Source: Paraconexibacter sp040581415 (GTDB lineage: Bacteria; Actinomycetota; Thermoleophilia; Solirubrobacterales; Solirubrobacteraceae). Taken from it: a DNA stretch of 64,000 nt. Below are positions 60,362-64,000 of this stretch, in pieces; the stretch's first letter is position 1, and the number at the start of each line of letters is the position of its first letter. The translations under genes were made by a program, and so were the position numbers. Location of the stretch: contig NZ_CP114014.1 of NCBI RefSeq assembly GCF_040581415.1, positions 2,232,001-2,296,000 on the forward strand. The letters run 5' to 3'. Under the pieces are notes generated by a model. It was not told where the DNA came from and ran no database searches. It saw nothing but the letters and a program-made list of their open reading frames with translations.

Positions 60362-60940
60362 ATCGAGATCATTCCGGAGACACGTCAGAGCGCGCCGCGG
60401 ACTGCGCGCCAGCTGGCGCGCGCCGTCGGGGACGGCCGCAGCGTCGCCGAAGCCCTGCGGTACCTGCACATCAACTCCGAGGAGCCGGACGCCGACCTCG
60501 TCGCCCGTGAGCTCGCCTTCTTCCTGGTCGCGCGCTGCGAGGCGAGGCACGCCGGCTGGCAGGTCCTGCGGCAGGTGATCGTGGACGCCGGGGCGACCGC
60601 GCCATGGGAGAAGTGCGCCCGCCGCGCCGTGCCGCTGGTGATCGACGACCTGCTCCACCTCGCCCGCACCGCGGGCCGCACGCCGCTCGCCGGGGCGCAG
60701 CACCTCGCTGCCCGCCGGCGCGCCGAGACCATCGCCCCGTACGTCGACGCCGCCCCCGTGATGAAGGACCTCGCGATCGCCGCCCGTCCGGTCGGCGACG
60801 GCGAGTGGTCGGCCGCGCTGGTGGCGGCTGTCGGCTCCCGCTCGCGGGAGGCGGTGGCCCGCGCGATCGCGCAGGAGCTCGACGTCGCGGTCGCCGGGAC
60901 GCAGGAGCCGCTGTTCGCGGCCGGCGACCCGGCGAGCTGA
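60362..60940 (+). CDS. Unknown protein, apparently with a non-canonical ATC start
   Basis: The frame is open from before 60302 to TGA 60938-60940 but contains no ATG, GTG or TTG until GTG 60575. The 71 codons before that GTG read as ordinary protein (TARQLARAVGDGRSVAEALRYLHI ... LAFFLVARCEARHAGWQVL), with the GC-rich third positions of a real gene. ATC at 60362 is 7 nt after a TAGACT -10 box, where a leaderless start is expected. The product would be 192 residues, helical, with no recognised family. It lies between the ABC exporter and fdhD (19-nt gap). Confidence 0.6.
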   Translation: MEIIPETRQSAPRTARQLARAVGDGRSVAEALRYLHINSEEPDADLVARELAFFLVARCEARHAGWQVLRQVIVDAGATAPWEKCARRAVPLVIDDLLHLARTAGRTPLAGAQHLAARRRAETIAPYVDAAPVMKDLAIAARPVGDGEWSAALVAAVGSRSREAVARAIAQELDVAVAGTQEPLFAAGDPAS

Positions 60941-60959
60941 CGCGCGCCCCCGTCCGGCC

Positions 60960-61739
60960 GTGCCTGCGCCGTCCGATCCCGCTGCGCGCCTGCACGTCGC
61001 AGCCACGCACGACGGGATCGACGATCGCGTCGCTGTCGAGGAGCCGCTGGAGATCCGGGTCGGCGACGAGGCGATCGCCGTGACCATGCGCACCCCGGGG
61101 CACGACGAGGAGCTCGCCGTCGGCTTCCTCCACGGCGAGGGGCTGATCGGCGCGGGGGACGTCCGCGGCGCGGGGCCGACCGATGACCTGGCGAACAACA
61201 TCGTCGTCGTGGACGCAGACCTGCGCTCGCGTCCCGCCGCCCGCCGCTTCTACACGACGTCGTCGTGCGGGGTCTGTGGAAAGGGCGCGCTCGAGGAGGT
61301 CGCGGTCCACTGCGACCCGGTGCCGGACGGGCCCGTGGTGGCGCGCGAGCTGCTGGCCGACCTGCCCGACCGGCTCGCCGCGGCGCAGCCGGCGTTCGGG
61401 CGCACGGGTGGGCTGCACGCGACCGGGCTGTTCGACGCCGCCGGCACGCTGCTGCTGGCCCGCGAGGACGTCGGTCGCCACAACGCGATGGACAAGGTGA
61501 TCGGCGCCCGGGCCCTCGCGGGGGCGCTGCCGCTCCACGGCCATCTGCTGTGCGTTTCCGGCCGGGTCTCCTTCGAGCTCGTGCAGAAGGCGGCGGTGGC
61601 CGGCGTCCCCGTCCTCGTCGCGGTGGGCGCGCCGACGTCGCTCGCGGTGCAGCTGGCGGGCGACCGCAACATGACGCTGTGCGGCTTCGCACGCGACGGC
61701 GGCGTCAACGTCTACACGGGCGCACAGCGCGTGCAGTAA
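60960..61739 (+). CDS. fdhD: Formate dehydrogenase accessory sulfurtransferase FdhD
   Basis: A protein of 259 residues with a GTG start. It has VEEPLEIRVGDEAIAVTMRTPGHDEELAVGFLHGEGLI, the sulfur-carrying loop TTSSCGVCGKGALE, then GGLHATGLF, REDVGRHNAMDKVIG and SGRVSFELVQKAA. FdhD moves sulfur from the cysteine desulfurase to the molybdenum cofactor of formate dehydrogenases. No formate dehydrogenase gene is in the window. Confidence 0.95.
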   Translation: MPAPSDPAARLHVAATHDGIDDRVAVEEPLEIRVGDEAIAVTMRTPGHDEELAVGFLHGEGLIGAGDVRGAGPTDDLANNIVVVDADLRSRPAARRFYTTSSCGVCGKGALEEVAVHCDPVPDGPVVARELLADLPDRLAAAQPAFGRTGGLHATGLFDAAGTLLLAREDVGRHNAMDKVIGARALAGALPLHGHLLCVSGRVSFELVQKAAVAGVPVLVAVGAPTSLAVQLAGDRNMTLCGFARDGGVNVYTGAQRVQ

Positions 61740-61767
61740 GCGCAGCGGCGGTGGCAGACTTCGTGTC

Positions 61768-62499
61768 GTGCCTCCTGCGTCCGAACCGACCCCGCGCTGC
61801 ATGTTGCTGGTGCTGCGCGACCGCACCCGCGCATCCTCCAAGGAGGTCCTGCTGCTCGCGGTCGGCGACCTGATCGACCTCGGACTCTGGCGGGTGGAGC
61901 AGCGCCGCCGGCGACTGCGGCGCACGACCGCGCTGGTGGCGACCGGCGACCCGGTCCCGGGCGACCTGCCCGATCCGCTGGCGTTCGTCCAGGACCTGCT
62001 GACCAAGGCGGCGGCCGACGCGGGCACGACCGACGACCTCGACAGCCTCGCGCGGTGGTTCGGTCGCCACGCGCGCCGGGCGGGAAGCGTGACCGCGACG
62101 CGGGCGCTCGAGCAGCTGGTCACCGACGGCCTGCTCGCCCGCGACCCCAAGCTGCGCGTGACCACCGCCGGCGAGGCCGTCCTGCGCGACGTGCCGCCGG
62201 GCGCCCCGAAGCCGGTGCTCGTGGCAGCGGGGTCCAAGCGACGCCGCGAGGACCCGGTCGAGCCGCTGCGGTTCGCCGGCGGCAGCGCGGCCGGCACCGT
62301 GTGGGCCGGGGCGGTCGGAGCGGGCATGGCGGCCGTCTGGGTCTCGGGCTACGACAACGGCGTGAGCGGCTCCGACGGGGGCGGTTGGGGCTTCGGCGGC
62401 GGGGACGGATCCGGCGGGGACGGCGGCGACGGCGGTGGGGGCGACGGCGGCGGCGGTTGCGGGGGAGGCGGCGGTGGGTGCGGTGGCGGCGGGAACTGA
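61768..62499 (+). CDS. Unknown protein with Gly/Cys-rich C-terminus
   Basis: A protein of 243 residues starting with GTG, which is 7 nt after CAGACT. The first 150 residues look like a helical fold (LLVLRDRTRASSKEVLLLAVGDLIDLGLWRVE, ARWFGRHARRAGSVTATRALEQLVTDGLL). A possible membrane stretch follows (AAGTVWAGAVGAGMAAVWVSG). The last 60 residues are almost only Gly with some Asp and Cys, ending CGGGGN. Similar Gly-rich tails occur in TIGR04222/DUF2207-type membrane proteins, but I cannot assign a family. Confidence 0.65.
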   Translation: MPPASEPTPRCMLLVLRDRTRASSKEVLLLAVGDLIDLGLWRVEQRRRRLRRTTALVATGDPVPGDLPDPLAFVQDLLTKAAADAGTTDDLDSLARWFGRHARRAGSVTATRALEQLVTDGLLARDPKLRVTTAGEAVLRDVPPGAPKPVLVAAGSKRRREDPVEPLRFAGGSAAGTVWAGAVGAGMAAVWVSGYDNGVSGSDGGGWGFGGGDGSGGDGGDGGGGDGGGGCGGGGGGCGGGGN

Positions 62500-62513
62500 C
62501 GCGGGGGGCCGAC

Positions 62514-63050
62514 GTGAGCACCACGGAGATCCGTCCCGCGACCGCCGGTGACGCGGCGGCGATCGACGCGGTCGTCGACGCGGGCTTTGCGTCCTACTCC
62601 GTCTGGGCCCCGTCGGGCTGGCAGGCGCCCGGCGAGCACGCATCCGGGTGGGCGGCGCTGGCGGACGGCGCGAGCCCGGCCGACCGTGCGTGGGTGGCCG
62701 TCACGGCCGGGGACCACAGCGTCGCCGGCGTCGCCGGCGTCGCTCGGACGGCGCTGAGGTCGAAGGCGATACCGCACGCGCCCGGCGGCGCGGTGATCCT
62801 GCGGAACCTGTTCGTGGCGCGGGCCTGGTGGGGGACAGGGGTCGCGGACGCCCTCCTGGCCCACGCCCTCACCGCTGCGCGCGACGACGGCTATGGCGCG
62901 GTCTGGCTCGCGACGCCCGCGGGTGCCGTGCAGGCCCGCCGCTTCTACGAGCGCAGCGGGTTCACGGAGCGCTCGCAGCACGACGACCGGCCCCTGGGCC
63001 TGCGGCTGGTGGTCTACGCGCGGGGGACGCACGAGCGGGCATCCACCTGA
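62514..63050 (+). CDS. GNAT-family N-acetyltransferase
   Basis: A protein of 178 residues from GTG 62514. It begins TTEIRPATAGDAAAIDAVV, and has AVILRNLFVARAWWGTGVADALLAHALTAARDDG, where the acetyl-CoA loop is RAWWGTG, and LATPAGAVQARRFYERSGF. These are standard GNAT features. The substrate is unknown. It is 14 nt downstream of the Gly-rich gene. Confidence 0.87.
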   Translation: MSTTEIRPATAGDAAAIDAVVDAGFASYSVWAPSGWQAPGEHASGWAALADGASPADRAWVAVTAGDHSVAGVAGVARTALRSKAIPHAPGGAVILRNLFVARAWWGTGVADALLAHALTAARDDGYGAVWLATPAGAVQARRFYERSGFTERSQHDDRPLGLRLVVYARGTHERAST

Positions 63051-63082
63051 GGTGGGCCAGCGTGTTCAGCGCCGACCGAAGG

Positions 63083-63390
63083 TGCATGTCGGACCACCGG
63101 GCTCGGAGCCGTGCGATCTGCCGGTGACCCGCCCCACCGGTGGGTGAATGTCGGTCCACCAGGCCCGGAGCCGTGTAATCCACCATTCACCGGTCCGGCC
63201 TGCGGAAATAGTCGGTCCACCCACCCCGTAGCCGCGTGACCGCCAAGTCCCCGTCCGATCCGCGGTGAATGTCGGTCCACCCGGCCCCGAGCCGTGCGAT
63301 CCGCCACCCACCGTCCGGCCGCGCGGTGAGTGCGGATCTGTCAGGCCCGGAGGCGTGCGATTCGCCAGTCACCCATGCGATTCCGCCCCT
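63083..63390 (+). repeat. 60-62-bp tandem repeat, five units, between the GNAT gene and tag
   Basis: Units begin with GTCGGTCCAC-like sequence at 63088, 63150, 63211, 63271 and 63331 (degenerate). The body of each reads GGCCCGGAGCCGTGCGATCC, followed by a variable CACC segment. Spacings are 62, 61, 60 and 60 bp. Minus-strand frames translate to about 20-residue repeats, but without a recognisable start or fold; I treat it as non-coding. The last 70 bp before the tag stop (63391-63458) show nothing else. Confidence 0.75.
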
Positions 63391-63458
63391 GGGACAGAAC
63401 TCGATGCCGTCCGCGTCGACAACCGCGCCCAGGGCCCCGCGGCCGACCAGCCGCCAGG

Positions 63459-64000
63459 TCAGCCCGGCCGCACCGCCGCCGCCTGCGCCGCCGCGACTGC
63501 GTCCCGCACCGGGCACGTCGCCAGGTGGTCGTTCACCAGGCCGCAGGCCTGCATCCCGGCGTACAGCGTCGTCGGGCCCAGGAAGCGGAACCCGTGGCGC
63601 TTGAGCTCCTTCGCCAGCGCCTTGGACTCCGGGACGTGCGCCGGCATGTCACCCGGAACGGCGGGGCCCGGATGCCCGACCGGGCGCTCGGGCCGGAAGG
63701 ACCAGAAGACCTCCGGCAGCGACTGGGGTCCGTCGCGCAGGCCCAGCGTCGCCCGGGCGTTGGCGATCGTCGCCTCGATCTTCGCCCGGTTGCGCACGAT
63801 GCCCGCGTCCTGGAGCAGGCGCTCGACGTCGTGCTCGTCGAACCGCGCGACGACCTCGGGGTCGAAGTCCGCGAACGCCGCGCGGAAGCCCGGCCGCTTG
63901 CGCAGGATGATCAGCCACGACAGCCCGGACTGGAAGGACTCGAGGCACAGTCGCTCGTAGAGCCCGCGCTCGTCGACCACCGGCCGGCCCCACTCGTCGT
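63459..64000 (-). CDS. tag: DNA-3-methyladenine glycosylase I, C-terminal part (cut by window edge)
   Basis: The frame runs off the right edge, where it reads DEWGRPVVDERGLYERLCLESFQSGLSWLIILRKRPGFR, the conserved N-terminal region of Tag. It continues with GIVRNRAKIEATIANA, LAKELKRHGFRFLGPTTLYAGMQACGLVNDHLATC. The last His and Cys are ligands of the Tag zinc site. About 15-20 N-terminal residues are outside the window. It excises 3-methyladenine from DNA. Confidence 0.93.
   Translation of the reverse strand, partial: DEWGRPVVDERGLYERLCLESFQSGLSWLIILRKRPGFRAAFADFDPEVVARFDEHDVERLLQDAGIVRNRAKIEATIANARATLGLRDGPQSLPEVFWSFRPERPVGHPGPAVPGDMPAHVPESKALAKELKRHGFRFLGPTTLYAGMQACGLVNDHLATCPVRDAVAAAQAAAVRPG

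Noticed and set aside
63014..63311. Repeat protein on the minus strand across the 60-bp units
   Set aside because: Several frames are equally open because the unit is near a multiple of three, and none has a ribosome site, -10 box or known domain.

Overview
This window is high-GC DNA (roughly 70-75 % by eye) packed with genes on both strands. It looks like a chromosome segment of a high-GC actinobacterium. Signs include an F420-type luciferase-like oxidoreductase, a PucR-type regulator, a PknB-type kinase beside an FHA protein, a meso-DAP-type MurE (DNPR motif), split glycine decarboxylase subunits, and many starts that look leaderless. A deep-branching class such as Thermoleophilia (Solirubrobacterales, Patulibacter/Conexibacter-like) fits, but the genus is a guess. 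I saw no rRNA, tRNA, insertion sequence, prophage or CRISPR array.

Layout. 1-1.3 kb: the 3' part of a flavin monooxygenase and an ABM-domain protein. 1.3-12.9 kb: a division/cell-wall cluster (murE-murF-mraY-murD-ftsW-murG-murC, a 640-bp repeat block, ftsQ, ftsZ), then a small conserved gene and glmS. 15-23 kb: accessory and signalling genes, namely a drug-efflux MFS protein, a secreted DUF6636-like protein, an FHA-HTH protein, a Ser/Thr kinase with a C-terminal NTF2-like domain, a PucR regulator and a CHASE hybrid histidine kinase. 23.4-27.9 kb: the glycine cleavage operon gcvT-H-PA-PB. 28-31.4 kb: an F420-type oxidoreductase and a membrane EAL phosphodiesterase. 31.5-36 kb: trpS, scpA-scpB, rlmN and an RsuA/RluB-type pseudouridine synthase. 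36-42.4 kb: a membrane zinc-ribbon protein and an aromatic amino-acid block (aroH, hisC-type aminotransferase, aroF, tyrA, aroA). 43-46.5 kb: an MFS exporter, cmk and der. 46.5-57 kb: a ferredoxin-reductase-like flavoprotein, a DUF3352-like protein, metK, a bacterial PH protein, priA, def, fmt, rsmB, a zinc ribbon and rpe. 57-61.7 kb: a MacB/FtsX-type ABC exporter, an unknown gene and fdhD. 61.7-64 kb: a Gly-rich protein, a GNAT acetyltransferase, a tandem-repeat block and the 3' part of tag.

Many operon partners overlap by 4 nt (ATGA/GTGA/TTGA), implying translational coupling: murF-mraY, mraY-murD, murG-murC, gcvPA-gcvPB, scpA-scpB, tyrA-aroA, cmk-der, DUF3352-metK and fmt-rsmB.

The most distinctive content is non-coding. 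(i) A TANNNT -10 box recurs 6-8 nt before start codons, which suggests widespread leaderless transcription; one such gene appears to begin with ATC. (ii) Several families of precise intergenic palindromes recur: 50 bp (19-12-19) at four places, 35 bp (15-5-15) at three, and 43 bp (19-5-19) at two. (iii) A 17-bp minisatellite with a 68-bp higher-order period lies between murC and ftsQ, where murB often sits. (iv) A 36-codon ORF ending in a Phe/Phe/Trp/Tyr-rich stretch of rare codons precedes DAHP synthase and looks like an attenuator leader peptide. (v) A 168-bp MITE-like inverted repeat separates aroF and tyrA.
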